This document shows, in pieces, positions 12,201 to 24,429 of a DNA stretch of 64,000 bases (its first letter is position 1; the number at the start of each line of letters is the position of its first letter). The notes under the pieces are model-generated. The model saw only the letters and a list, made by a program, of their open reading frames with translations. It was not told the DNA's origin and did no database searches. The stretch lies in the NCBI GenBank assembly GCA_036346225.1, contig JARFIW010001082.1, positions 1,488,001-1,552,000 of the forward strand. The letters run 5' to 3'. The DNA comes from Platerodrilus igneus (lineage: Eukaryota; Arthropoda; Insecta; Coleoptera; Lycidae). A program made the translations under genes and the position numbers.

Positions 12201-12625
12201 CGTGTATGTTGTGAATTTTTCTTACGCAGTGTAGCAAGGAACATGACAATTAAATTAACGGCTCTAAGTTTCAGTTGCAGCTTTTAATTTTCTTGAATTT
12301 GCTGACTTGCTACAAAACGTGTAAAACAACAGTGAACTCTCTGTTACATTTAAATAAGTTTGAATTTTTGTTTTAGTGTAAAGGAGATTTACTTCAGAGG
12401 CAACGTAGCTGGTATGCCAAGTTCCAGTCATTTAAATTGTAAATGTCGGGTTGGACAGCTTCAAAACTTATACGGAGCGGAGTCTCAATTACATTTCCAC
12501 AAGTTGCACACCAGTGAAAATACAATTTATCCTGCTGTCATCTTCATGTCTTTCGAAATGTGGGATATAGTCATGTATTCTAAGAATATGCTACTGTTTA
12601 CTTGAAATGATTTGAAAATATATGG
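9300..12625. other. No recognised gene
   Basis: A 3.3-kb stretch of AT-rich DNA. Frames at 10214-10567 (+, 117 codons) and 11957-12244 (-, 95 codons) have no recognisable motif and are probably chance. No inverted repeat, tRNA or microsatellite longer than 20 bp was seen. Confidence 0.55.
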
Positions 12626-12633
12626 CTTATGAA

Positions 12634-15600
12634 CAGTGGCGTAACTACGATTTTTGGGCCCCCCCGCAAAAATTTTAAAGTGGGCTCTCTTTAAAATGTA
12701 TTACTTTTACTGGCTTATATTTAGCCATATTTTTAAATTATAGTACATGTAGAGAAGGAAGCAGTATAGAATTAAATACATATACTATATTAATCAAGTG
12801 CTTTATTAATTATAAAACCAAATTACATAAATTCAAACTTATAAGTTAATTAATATTAAATCTACATATTTATACGCCGCACAAAATTATTTACACCTAA
12901 AATTTGATACAGTAAAAACCTATGAGCTAGCAGACATTCCAAATCAAATTCAAAATTTTGTTTTTCTTGCATGTTTTGCTGCAAACGCGTTTATTGTATC
13001 CTCTATATTCATATTTTTGGCAGTGTCATGTTCTACTGCTAAGAGGGATAAATCGTCTAATCTATCTTGTGAAGTGCGGTTCCTAAGATAATTTTAATAA
13101 TTTTAATTTTGAGAAAGATCTCTCCGCACTTGCAACGCTAACGGGTAAAGTTAGGTATAACATTAAGGCTGTTATGGTGTTTGGAAAACTGCTAGAACCT
13201 GTAGATTTGGAAAGTACTAGATATTCTAAAAATTGTAAGATACCGTTAACATTTTTTAATTCATCACAAATAAGTCTATTATTTTTGAGTGTAGTAAGTT
13301 CTATACCTATAGCATCATTTAAATCTTTGTAGTAAAATTTTTGCAATTGTTTTGCCTTAGATAAAATATTGTCTGCAGTTAAATTCAAAAATACATTAGG
13401 TTCTAAGAAATTAAACTTTTCGTTTACATGAAAAAGCGATTTAAAACGATTCGACAGCTGTGAAATTATAATATCCATTACGCGATAAAATACATTTATT
13501 TTAAATTTAAATTCTTCATCATTAAATCGATAATCATTGGATAATTCATCGTAATGCTTTTTATTTTTGGTTGCCTTTTTTATAAATTCCGGTTTAATAT
13601 TCCATTGCCCTGCAACTTTCGCTGCTTCCTCCTTGATGTTGGAATAGTTATTTCTTGTTTCCTTGAAAAATTTTAAAGTTTTTGTAATAAGAGAGTTATC
13701 TGATTAATATTCGCCTTTTCACTCTGAGCAGTTTGTGAGAGCTTGTTAAGCTCTTCTAGAATTTGACTTAAAAACACTTAAAAAATAAAATTAAAATTAT
13801 CCATGCTAGTTAATATTTGCTTTGCGTCATTTCGTTCATCTGTTTTTTTGATATCATAATAATTTTATTAAGAGACATTACTATATCTTTATACCGAATT
13901 CTTATGGCAGCTAAAGATTTTACTCGATCCGCCCAACGTGTCGGATTTAAGCGTTTCAATTGTGTGAAATTTTCTTTAAAACAGAAAGCCAATTCCATCT
14001 TACTATACTATTAGCAAAAATGTATATATGTTTTCTAAAAGTAGAAAAACGATTCTATTTCTTTTATACCTTTAACGGCATCATTTATGACTAGATTTAA
14101 GTTATGGGCACTACAGTGCATATATAAGGCTGCAGGCTCTATGTTTAAAATTCTCTTTTGCACGCCAGAATACGTACCGCTCATAACGTTAGCTCCATCG
14201 TAGCCCTGCCCTCTACATTTATTTATATCTAATTGCATGTTGGTTAAATTGCTTAATATAGTATTACATAGTCCTTCAGCAGATTGGGACTCTACTTTTG
14301 TAAAACCCACAAAAGTTTCACAAATATCTATTTTGGTTACCTCTCCCAAGCTGTCTTTTTTAAAATCAATATATCTTACAATTTTACTTAATTGATCAAT
14401 CTTAGTTATATCCTGTGTAGTGTATAGTGTATTGAGAAAAAAGGAGCGGATCTAATTTTATTTAATAAAATATTTTTTAAGTGTGCGCTTAAAGTATTAA
14501 TAATATCGTTTTGAATTTTTGGGGAAAGATATTTAATTGAACCTTTGGGTCGTTCAAGCACTTTTTGTAATATAGGATCATAGTTACTAATTAAATGAAC
14601 TAAACTTAAGAAATTACCGTTGTAACTGTCTTTTGAATCAGAAAAACTTTCTCTATGTCCTCGAAATGACAGCATGCGCTGGGATAGTGTTAAAGTAACA
14701 TTGAAAAGTCTGTGTAAAACATTTTTCCAAAATTCAGTTTCTTGTTTTAATAGTAGAGTATCTTTCTTATCTATGGTATAATTTTTTTTCCACATATCGT
14801 AAATAAAACAACAAGTTAAATGAGATTGAGCAAGCAAATGCTCTTTAATTTTTTTTGATAAACCCTGCCAATCATTAATTCCGGTCGTCCAACTTGACCT
14901 TACTGAAGCAAACAGCCAACATGGTTGACAATAAACACAATTTTTTAATTTAGAATAACACAACCACCCATTTGAATTGTGTGGTAAGTTTATTCTTGCT
15001 TTTATTTTCGCTTGCAGTTATTAAGTAATAATAGTGAACTGAAAAACTTCTATTTTTATTATCTTTAGGAAACGCACCATCTGGTCTACACAATCCGTAA
15101 TTAATTATTTCTTTTCTTAAATTGTCATGTTGTAAAACATTGATTTTTAAAAAATGTGCAAAATCGGTTGGATATTCTTTCGTCAGATCCATAGATAGTT
15201 CATTAAGTGAAAAAGTACTACTCACATTTACCTCTGTAATTGTAGTGGTATCTAGTTCCAAATTTCTATCGCGGCCGTCATTATGTGATGTACTTGCGCC
15301 CTGGGTGAGAGTTTTAAAATTGTTGACGACTGCTGTTCGTCTGTAGCGGAACTAGTAGATGCTACTGTCGAAAGCCCAATTTCTTTCATAGATTGTTCTT
15401 GTTTTCGGACTCTTTAGAAGTAAAAAGGAACTTATTTTTGGAATCTTGCTCTTTGATTCTTCCAATAGTTTCCTTTTTCGTTTTTGCAGCGCCGCTTGTA
15501 GTGCTCATTGTATATTATTTCCTGCAATTTTGAATGAAATTAATTATAATGTAATTAGATAAGTAATAATTATTTAAAAGCCTTTTGAAATTACAAATAA

Positions 15601-16420
15601 CACATACATACTTTGCTTTAAATGCTTTAATTAACAAAATATAAATGATTTTTATTGAATGCTTAAAGATTTATTTATATGTATTTCTCAGCGCGACTTC
15701 AACTATGATCAAATCAATAGTAGTTTAATAAAAATAGATATAAATACTTACGTTTAAATATGAAAGACCTCCTGTAATACGAACACAACACTATTGAGTA
15801 AAACGTACTGGAATGCTTTTTACTTCCTTTCCGTTATATATAATGCAGCTAATGCAAATACGTTGCAACCAGCTGACTAGAAACCACAAAATGAATTTCT
15901 TTCTAGTATTATATTTCTAGAAAGCGAAGGTTACTAAGCTACCTGCCATCCTGTGAATCTGTACTGTACAGACAATAGCCCTTTTATTCCTATTTAAAAT
16001 CCCACAAACCAAACTAACCCTACTATACGTCGTTTAATAATGCTTTACCACTTTATACAACTTATCACTTAAGAATAATATAGACATCTTTGTTATTAAA
16101 GTTTACAGTCTCTTTCATCTGTTTATTAACCCTTACAAAATAGGACAGAACGGATAGAAAGAAGAAAGGATGCAGGCTGCAGGTGGTGTTCAGTATTTAT
16201 CTTAATTATTATTTCTTGTATTTCAGCAGTTCCTAGTAGTAACATCAAGAAAACGTTCGTTAACCTGCGGTTTCTGAATTATCTGCAATATTTTCTTGAC
16301 CGTTTCTTACCTGCCAAATACGTTGAAGATGAATAAGTTGAGTTTATTATCGTTTGGGCCTTCTTGCACTTTAGGCCCCCCCGCATAGCGGGGGCTGGCA
16401 GGGGTGTAGTTACGCCACTG
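12634..16420 (-). mobile_element. Complete-length hAT transposon with 8-bp target duplication
   Basis: The element is 3,787 bp. Its ends are inverted copies of CAGTGGCGTAACTAC (15 bp perfect), each followed inward by a GC-rich GGCCCCCCCGC block. The flanking octamer CTTATGAA is present as a perfect direct duplication at 12626-12633 and 16421-16428, as expected for hAT insertion. The minus strand encodes a DUF4371-type hAT transposase (12950-15508) with frameshifts. The intact duplication and ends suggest fairly recent arrival despite the broken coding region; this copy could still be mobilised in trans if a related active transposase exists. Confidence 0.93.
12950..15508 (-). pseudogene. hAT transposase, TTF/ZMYM1-like with DUF4371, frameshifted
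   Basis: The likely start is the ATG at 15508 (MSTTSGAAKTKK). Order on the minus strand: a charged N-terminus; a TTF-type zinc-finger region near 14790-14963 (NCVYCQPCWLFA, then GINDWQGLSKKIKEH); the DUF4371/RNase-H-like core (CRGQGYDGANVMSGTYSGVQ, then YMHCSAHNLNLVINDA, near 14070-14230); and the C-terminal dimerisation domain (LPVSVASAERSFSKLKL near 13090-13150). After a frameshift near 13090 the frame resumes as NYLRNRTSQDRLDDLSLL and ends at the TGA at 12950. Several frame changes and stops lie between 13480 and 14400 and around 14960-15400. Length and domain order fit the family, which moves DNA by cut-and-paste in the nucleus. Confidence 0.88.
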
Positions 16421-16675
16421 CTTATGAATGAAGCTTTGACGTTTTCATTTCATGGATCTATGTAACGTTAATATTGTAAAATAAATCAACCCTTTATTAG
16501 AATATTGAACATTCACCATTTCGTGTAAATAAACTTGATCTACTCAAAATACACAATATGTGATATTGCAGGTTTACAAATTTTAGATAAGCAACATTTG
16601 TTTCTAAATCATATTTCTTTGAATTGGACATAAATTTTCAGGTGTTATAACCAGAAATGAAATGGGTCACCGAAA

Positions 16676-16796
16676 AGTGACCCATGGCCCAGTGACCCAA
16701 ATAGGTATGTGGCCCATGACCCATTGATCCACTGACCCAAATTGACTCGTTGGCCCAAATTGACCCGGTGACCCAAATTGACCCATGGACCCAAGA
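16676..16796. repeat. Left subterminal repeat cluster of second hAT
   Basis: At least six imperfect units of GACCCAAATTGACCC/TGGCCC occur here; the matching inverted cluster lies at 19300-19500. Such arrays are where hAT transposases bind. Confidence 0.85.
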
Positions 16797-16984
16797 TAAT
16801 TTACGTCTAAGCTTATCAAATATTGTCATCAACAAAATACTTTATTTTAAATAATCACATAAAATTTAAACAAAAGCATTAAAAATAAGAAAGAATTATA
16901 ATATATAAATACAAATTATCTTATAAACCTACGTAATAAAAGAAGGTTACATCACGTATGAATTTATGACGACTAGGTCATATT

Positions 16985-19195
16985 TTTAAAATTCTGTTTT
17001 TTAAAGATTCTGAAACTACGGCATCAGCCTTGAGTCGTGCCTTATCTTTGCGTGTTATTTTTCCAGCACCAGAAAAAAAGCCTCTCTTACTCAGCAGATG
17101 AAGCTGGAATTCCTAGGATTTTTTTGACAATTTTGCTTAGAGGTGGGTACTTTTTTTTATTAACACCCCGCCATTTTAATGGACTAAATCGTGCTTCAGC
17201 ATTATCCTTATCGCCATTAAAGAGACCAATTACATTTTTATAAGTGCGTTCCTCGTTGCTTATAAAATTCCGCAGTTCTTCTTCGGTCTGCTGTTTAAAA
17301 TCTAAAGTGCGTGTAGATGTAGAAGATGTTCTTTCGCGTTGTGCTCCAAGAGTACGGAAAGTTGCGAAAGGATCTGGCATTGCTTTCTTCTGTAAAAAAA
17401 TTTTAAAACTAAAATTAATTTGATTTCTATAAAAAACAAGTTCTTTCAACAGAATCGATTTTAGGAAAACTTGCGACCCCTAGACAAAAATTCCATAGGT
17501 GGCATAAAATCGGCACTGCTTTTTCGTGTGGTTTCATTAAACTTCGGAAAGCAATGAAAAATAAGCAACAGATAATAGAACCATTGTTCTGTAAAATTTA
17601 TACAATTCACCATTAACATTTTAAATAAATTATCTATGAAATTTACATTTTTAATAAATTAATTTTAGATAAAAAAACTATGTAATACATTAAAATATTA
17701 CCCGGGATGGTTTTGCTTCTGTAAATTGCAACTGGGTTTCCTTATCTCCTGATAATTTTATGTTGGAAAGACTTGTTTCCTTAGCTACTGAAATTCCATA
17801 CTCTATCAAACTTTCGTGAATTTGCATGTAAAAACTATTTTTATCTTCACTCTTGTTGATAAATGGAAAATCTTTTAATGATGGATTCCGAAATGTTGCC
17901 ATCAAACGCAAGGTTGTTATTGAAGCCCAAAACTTTTCGTCCGATGCTTCAACAAATTTTCGCTTTAATAATCTAATTTCGGCGGGATCTTGTGGACTTT
18001 GAATTTCCCACATATTTCGCAAACAGTAAAACGAAGGTAAGACGTTTTGGAGGGTGCATCGGAGAGACTGATCAAGAAAATCAAACATTTGTTTCCCTAC
18101 ATGTGATTTTTCAATGCTCCACCCGAAGGTACTACATTGGACAGGAAGCGAGTTTTTTTTTACCTGGAAAATTTGGAATTTTGCCGAACTCTTGCTGTTC
18201 CAAGCAAAGTAGGAATCTTTAACGTACGTGACAACACTCACACACGGGATCTCCATTATACCTCTTATCCAAACGAGGGTGTATTTTTGTGAAAAATGCT
18301 CGTCTAACATTTTTCAAGCGGACCATCTCGGGATGCGAACCCGGGACCTTGGGCGTAGTAGTCACACACATACCAACTACGCCACGGAGCCACCTAAAAA
18401 ACATTTGTTCCACAGGATTTAAGAAATTTAACACATCATTAAGCAGTTGACGATCAATGCACTCGATCAAACCGATGCGCCCTCGTGTCGTTAAGAGAGA
18501 AACTAATACTAAAACTGTCCGTTCATCGGCTACATTCAGATTTTCAGTAATCGAACTAAACATGTAGATTAATGACCGCCAGGGCCTTGTTTTTCCACCA
18601 TGTTTCAAGGATCGAGACAATTCCGATTGAATGTCTGTTATCTTGTTTACGTTACAAGTGCATTCAAACTTTCATACAGAGATTGATATTTTCATTTAAC
18701 TGTCTACACTGTTCCCAAGCAGTTTGTACGCTGGCGTTTAGTCTATGACACTCACAGTCTACACGCACTTTTTGATTGGTAGCAGCTATAACATTACTAC
18801 CGCAATCTGTTGTTATTGGAATATCGATAACATCACAATTGCATTCTACTATACAGTATTTAAAACAAACGCAATATTTTCTGCAGTTTTCTTTTGAGGG
18901 AAGGATTTACAAGCATACATACACCTGCGTAAACTCCACAAACTATCCTTTGATTCAGTCCAAAAAAATGTCACGTCTAAATAGCTACGATGTACCACAT
19001 TGTCTGACCACAAATCAGTTGTGACGGCTATACACTTATCTGTTATGGATTTTTGCAAAGCGGATTTTATGTCCACCTGTACTTCATTTGCACATTTCAC
19101 TAATTCCTTTCGAACAGTTATTCGGATACTTAAAGCGGCTGATGCCTCTATGTTTCCATATTTGTGTGCAAGTAGCTAAATGAACCAATAACTTT
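16985..19195 (-). pseudogene. hAT transposase (BED-type group), broken
   Basis: On the minus strand the core begins near 19195 with IRITVRKELVKCANEVQ, then CIAVTTDLWSDNVVHRSYLD and SWSL-like and YACKSFPQKKTAENI blocks (18849-19060). These are followed by ITTDCGSNVIAATNQK (about 18770-18815) and a CECHRLNASVQ-like stretch. The middle continues with LIECIDRQLLNDVLNFLNPV (about 18425-18490). After the SINE it resumes through FVEASDEKFWASITTLRLMA (about 17890-17950), and the dimerisation domain follows with KKYPPLSKIVKKILGIPASS (17087-17150) and, after a stop and frameshift, SGAGKITRKDKARLKADA. An N-terminal BED finger, usual in this group, was not found; the element may have lost it. Confidence 0.85.
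18222..18395 (-). mobile_element. tRNA-derived SINE inserted in hAT transposase
   Basis: Read on the minus strand the sequence starts GGTGGCTCCGTGGCGTAGTT, which supplies an A-box-like promoter (TGGCGTAGTTGG). About 45 bp later comes GGTCCCGGGTTCGCATCCCG, which contains a good B box (GGTTCGCATCC). The spacing and the foldable D- and T-arm regions are tRNA-like. About 100 bp of unrelated body follows, ending near GTCACGTACGTT. RNA polymerase III would transcribe such an element; it depends on a LINE for movement. Clear target duplications and a poly(A) tail were not found. The insertion splits the hAT reading frame just after its LNPVEQMF block. Confidence 0.8.
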
Positions 19196-19299
19196 ATGTA
19201 TAATTTTGTGAATGTACTTAATAAATTGACCTGAAAGGTCATTAAACTATGACTTTACCTAAAGATAGCCAATCTGTCACTTTATTAATTTGGATCACA

Positions 19300-19500
19300 G
19301 GATTAATTTTGGTAACCGGGTCAATTTAGGTTACCGGATCAATTTGGGTCGCCGGAGCAATTTGAGTCGCTGGGTCAATTTGGGTCGCATGGTCAATTTG
19401 GGTCACCGGGTCAATTTGAGTCGATTCATATGACCTATTGACCCGGCGACCCAAACAAAAAGTTACCACTTAGACCCACTGACCCATGACCCATTTCATC
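19300..19500. repeat. Right subterminal repeat cluster of second hAT
   Basis: Seven or so imperfect TGGGTCAATTTGGGTC units, inverted relative to the cluster at 16676-16796, with a few units flipped close to the terminus. Confidence 0.85.
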
Positions 19501-19569
19501 TCTGGTTATAACAGGTGTTTCAAAAAGGATGCAACTTGTTTTTTATTGACTGAACGTATTCCAAAGTTG

Positions 19570-20560
19570 TTAAAAAACATTTATACAAAGAAATTAAAAT
19601 TACAGTGCATATAGATTAAGAGTAGATATTCAACAAGCTTTCGTGTGGTTTTGATGTAAGTTTGTGCACGTTTCATCACATTTGCCGTCTCTTTCCGTAA
19701 TGTTTGCTCAATGTTTGAAATCTCGCGTCCAATATTAGCTTTCAATTCATCACGTATACGGTGATTATATTTAAAAACTACACTTTTTAAATACTTCCAC
19801 AGGAAAAAGTCTGCTGGTTTAAGATCTTGAATCTTAAAGACCACAACCCTTTTAATATCAAACGATAGTCAAAAAACTCCCATAGCGTATCTAGCGTTTC
19901 ATTACCAGTTCAATGCGTTGCATTATTTTGCCGAAACCGGCATTCCTATTTGTTTAAATCTAACACTGCAGTCTGTGTTGGATTAACTTGCGGTAAATCA
20001 TACCATTTACAGATTTGTCAAAAATATAAACTCTATTACACAACGTCGAAAGATCTCACACCAAACACGAACTTTATACAATTTTTCAGAGCTCCACATT
20101 CAGCAGTTTTGACTGTTAATGTAGGCATTCAATTTGAACTGTGTCTTGTGGATAAAATGTACGCGATCCAACATTGTAATGCCATTTTAATAAACAAGAG
20201 AACGAATTGAACGGTTTCTATAAATATTTCTATGGCCTATTTGTTTCAGCTCATGAACGACGCCAATACGATAGACATGCAAATGTAATTTTTAGTAATC
20301 CTGAAATACCATCCTATAGAGATAACGTTTGAGCGATTTTCTGGTTGAGTGAGTTAAACGTTCTTTCTTATACTTCAGAACTCCCGAAACCGTGAATATC
20401 GACAAGTACTTTGTCGATCATATAAACTCCCAGTTTCGCAAAGTTCATTAATCAAACGCGATATTGTCGACTTACTAAGAACTGTAAAATGGGAAATTTT
20501 AACTAAAACTCTTTTGTAATAAGTCTCGATAATAAACAAACCTTCATTCGTGGAAAACTG
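19570..20560 (-). pseudogene. Mariner-like DDE_3 transposase fossil with HTH region
   Basis: On the minus strand an N-terminal helix-turn-helix region reads LFIIETYYKRVLVKISHFTV then SKSTISRLINELCETGSLYD (about 20400-20545). The core follows with KTQFKLNAYINSQNC, a stop, MWSSE and KVRVWCEIFRRCVIEFIF (about 20010-20150). The C-terminal block is LKPADFFLWKYLKSVVFKYN (19770-19830), which carries the third acidic residue in the family's 'DLTPCDFFLWG' context. Many stops and frameshifts are present. The left end near 19513 (GGTGTTTCAAAAAGGATGCA) is typical of this element group. The hAT element ending at 19504 sits exactly beside this end. Confidence 0.7.
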
Positions 20561-20599
20561 TTACGGTATACCGGGCTGACAAGGAAGGAGACAACGACA

Positions 20600-22400
20600 G
20601 CAACGTAATTAGTCCGCACCGATTACTAAAACAACAAAAGAATCAGAAAAATACCGTGTTAACTGAAAAGTCATAGGAGGGGAGTCCTAGAAAAGAAAAA
20701 TGAAAAACCCTAGACCGATTTGCCATGGAGAATTCTACACAGTAGTTCAAGGTGAAATTTGTCGTACTTTTCATCTTCGAATATTCACCAAAATGCTCAA
20801 CCTTTTAACTATAGTATTTTGAGATTGGTTCAATCTTCAATGCAGTCTCTCGTTAAAAAGGTTTATAAACAAAGATCACAACACCTTCATTCCTTGTTAT
20901 AAAGATAAATGACATGTATATAAACGTAAACAAAACAACCATTTTAAACGTTGTCCTACACGAACACATCTACAAAACCCTACTGTACCGAGCAGGGCGG
21001 TAATAGCGCAGTATGTAATTGTGCTTTTGCACATCGGACCTATCAAATATTACGATTTAAAATTAATGCTTCTTAATTGTCTTTTAACCTAAGTTATTTA
21101 TAAAAGATTGCAATGCATTTATCTTAAACGATCCAAACAAAATACTTACGGATTTTCTTTGTAGCATCATTTATTTCCTCTAGATGAATCCAATTAAAAA
21201 GTAAAAATCTAATACCAACTCTACTGGAAATTTACGCCAGGTTTCCAATAAGAGGAAGCCGGATTTTAACACTAACGCTAATGAAATGATAAAATTGAAT
21301 AACCATGCTCTGAGGATAAGTAAAGCTTCCGAATTATAACCACAACAGTAGTTATCAATATTAATATTTGTTTGACCGACGCAAATAATTTTACTATCTG
21401 CTTACGTATTTAAAGATAAATTTCTTTATTTGTTGCTTCGATGGCTATAAAACTTGCACCTGTATATGAAATGATAAAATTGAATAACCATGCTCTGAAA
21501 ATAAGTAATGCTTTCGAATTATAACCACAACAGTAGTTATCAACATCAATATTTCTTTGACCGACGCAAATAATTTTACTATCTACTTACGTATTTAAAG
21601 ATAAATTTCCCGATTTTTTGCTTCGATGGCTATAAAACTGGCACGTAACATGATTTCAACTGATTATTATCATTTTTTAATCGTCACTAACAACCTTAAT
21701 TAAAATCTCGAACAACGCGGTAACAAGTTATCGTTTATGAGTCATCTCAAAACGTAGACATCTTCTACTCGTTGTCTTTAGTATAATTATCTCTTAAATA
21801 ATTTTGTAACTCAACTTCTTTGTAAATATTTAATTTTAATTATTTACGCAATTAACTATGTATTGTACTTTTTAAATTACATCAAAAACAGAATTTTCTA
21901 CAACACTTGAACTGTTTGAAAATGTTCAACAGTATCTCATGCTAGGAATTTCAATTTCGCTTACGGACAGCCATCATTTGTCAAGTTTTCGTGTAAGATA
22001 AGGAACCAGAGTATCAACAGGTAGCGTTGTATAGGTAAGAGAGAAGAATATAGACAACCAAATTCGTGGATTTAATGAAGGGCCCGTATAGTTGGTTGCT
22101 TATCTACGCAGATTGATATTATAGCAAACGTAAATTTAATAATTGGGTCTAAATAGTTTTAAACTAAATTAACAAGACAGAAATTTTTTAATATGAAATA
22201 AAACGTAACAAAGCTACGCTGATAAAACAATAGAAGCGAATGAATTCTGGAATAGCACTTGTGAATGGCGAGGATATTTCAAATTTGATTACTATGTTAC
22301 CAACATACATGTAGAACTAGTAAAGATTTCTTATTCGGAATTTCTTAATCCTTTCGATCATAAATTTTTGTTTTTAAGAGAAATATATGACTTCACTGCG
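20600..22400. other. No recognised gene apart from a tandem duplication
   Basis: AT-rich DNA with no convincing coding frame; it contains the 185-bp tandem duplication listed separately. Confidence 0.5.
21281..21648. repeat. Tandem duplication, 185-bp unit
   Basis: The block starting ATGAAATGATAAAATTGAAT at 21281 is repeated at 21466 with about 90% identity. Both copies end with GGCTATAAAACT-GCAC. No reading frame is conserved between them. Confidence 0.9.
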
Positions 22401-22429
22401 TAGTTCTTTAAATTAAATTTTAATTTTGC

Positions 22430-22790
22430 AATCGTGTAGGAAGGTCTCAAGGAGGTTTCAAAGGGATTTGCGATATGTGTTCAATTGAGGACATTTCTTA
22501 CTGTTTAATCTTGCCGAAATACTGTCCTTCGAGGGTGGATAACTATATTGTGGTTTCGTACGCTAATTTATTTTTCTCGCATCCAAACATAATCTAATAC
22601 TACAATCGCTTTTCCTTACCACAACTAAAGGATTTATAAAATTGATGTTTGATTTTTCTATGATACCCCCACTTAACATCTGTTCTATTTCATTCTAGAC
22701 TTTTTCTCTATATGTTGCTAGTGTGTAACATATAAATTTTCCTGTAAATTTATTCATTGACTTTACCGCGGTGCATCTATTATTTTAGTC
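22430..22790 (-). pseudogene. Ty3/gypsy-type reverse transcriptase fragment
   Basis: The minus strand encodes the N-terminal part of an LTR-retrotransposon reverse transcriptase: TYREKV, a stop, NEIEQMLSGGIIEKSNINF and then INPLVVVRKSDCSIRLCLDA. This matches the well known 'I..GIIE.S...NP.V.V.KKDG..RLC.DAR' region that precedes the catalytic YxDD block. Downstream the frame decays (stops near 22540), and the YxDD block itself was not found. It overlaps in domain with the end of the fragment at 24430-25740, so the two are separate copies. Confidence 0.7.
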
Positions 22791-22869
22791 TTTATTTAAT
22801 AACATTTGTATAATTGATTCATTCGCTATTGCATATTTAATAACCGATAAACTTCAAGGCACACTTCAA

Positions 22870-24425
22870 TTTTAATTACAATTACAATCTACTACATACC
22901 GCATCGTCCTTACTGATAACATATATATACAAACTTGTTAGCGTGCTTCTACGTCTTGTAGTATCTAAGATTTTGAAGTTGTTTCGACGATTAGCGATCG
23001 ATTGTCATTGTTTTTCATTGATCTGAAAGGTCGCTTGGTGTTTAAAAAAACACCCAAAATGCTCAGGGAAATCAAGGTTTCCTGGCAAAGGCGCCGTAAT
23101 AAATGACATAGTATTCTAAAAGTTGTCCCAGACAACTTGTGTAAAGTGTACAACTCTTTTTGGCGAACGGTTTGTTTAAATGAGTAATCTTATTAAAATT
23201 AATTATGCAATTTTATTACAGTGCAACTTTGGAAATGTAGATAATTCCGTAATCATTTTGATGTAATTCCACTTAATTTCGATGCAAGCTTAGATCCTCC
23301 GAAAATATTTTATTTAGTTTGGTTGAATTAAATTTTATGGAACTCGTTTAAAATATAAATGAGTAAGTAATTTTGTTCGACACATGGCCGACTTCGCTAT
23401 GCAGCTGCATGTTCAGCTGATGTACATGTCGTTTGAAGGTTATAGGTCATTGCTGCTATCGGTAAGAATGTATTAGTTCTAAGATGAAACTGCCGTAGCA
23501 AAGTTCATTATGTAAATTCTTGCATGTAATGAATTCCTTTTAGAAGCTGGTAACTACTTCAGGTTGCTGTATGCAATTCATTATAACTCGTACGAATAAC
23601 TTTGTTAATTAATTTACCAAAAGCTCATTCTGATAAAGTGTAAAGTACAATGAGTACAACAATTTTTTTGTAATTAATAATGTGTTCAACCTAAAAAATT
23701 ATACCTCACCGGTTGTACAGATGTAGACATAGCAGTGTCATAGTTATCTTGTTTACCATAAATTGAAATACCAACATGTTAATTTATAGGACCTAAGTCC
23801 TGTATGATGAAATTTGAACTTAGAGTATTTAATCAACTAATAATATTTGCCAAAAGTTAAGTAAATTTTCTAAAACATTGTAAGGTCGTAGTAACGCTAC
23901 CTTGACTATTTAATATGAAAAATAATGTCTATAATTAAATATCTGATTCAAAAATTACATTTATAAGAATTTAAATTTTATTAAGTACATTTATGATTTA
24001 TATTGTTTTTTACTTGTTTTTAAGAAAATATAGAGTTTTTTTTTACTTCAGTTCGTTTCTCAGTAATCGATAAATTTTTCCAAATTTTGTTAGGTATTTA
24101 AAAGGTTAAACTTACCCGAAAGCGTACCACGATTTAGTGGAAACAAATTGAACTTAAATCAAAGATTACATATTTATACTGGTCCGTAAAATATATAGGG
24201 TGTCTATGTTGGTAGTAATTATGTTACAGAGTCGCCCTTCTCATGGTTAGTCCATTGAAGAAGACGATCAGATGTAAGTATCATATTTGGGTTTTCAAAT
24301 TTTCCTTTAAGCAAATTCCTTTAGTCAGTTGCTTTATAAAAAATTTAGGTGGCGTCCATTATCTTGTTTTCTTTCAACTTAAATATACCCACTGGCCCAA
24401 TCTCATGCAACCGTGGACCAAAAAC
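22870..24425. other. No recognised gene
   Basis: AT-rich sequence separating two gypsy-type fragments. Short frames at 22965-23153 (-) and 24243-24437 (+) are unrecognised. Confidence 0.45.
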
Positions 24426-24429
24426 TCAG

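Larger units (their letters stand above)
16652..19504 (-). mobile_element. Complete-length hAT transposon with subterminal repeats and 8-bp duplication
   Basis: The element is 2,853 bp. The left end begins CAGAAATGAAATGGGTCA; the right end is the inverted counterpart (reverse complement CAGAGATGAAATGGGTCA). The palindromic octamer GTTATAAC is duplicated exactly at 16644-16651 and 19505-19512. Inside both ends lie many copies of a GACCCAAATTGACCC-type motif, in inverted orientation at the two ends. The minus strand carries a decayed hAT transposase, interrupted by a tRNA-derived SINE at 18222-18395. It belongs to a different hAT group from the element that ends 231 bp upstream, since its transposase lacks the TTF/DUF4371 blocks. 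Confidence 0.93.

Noticed and set aside
16638..16835. Minus-strand 65-codon frame rich in GSIW repeats
   Set aside because: It is the subterminal repeat array of the hAT element translated; not a protein.
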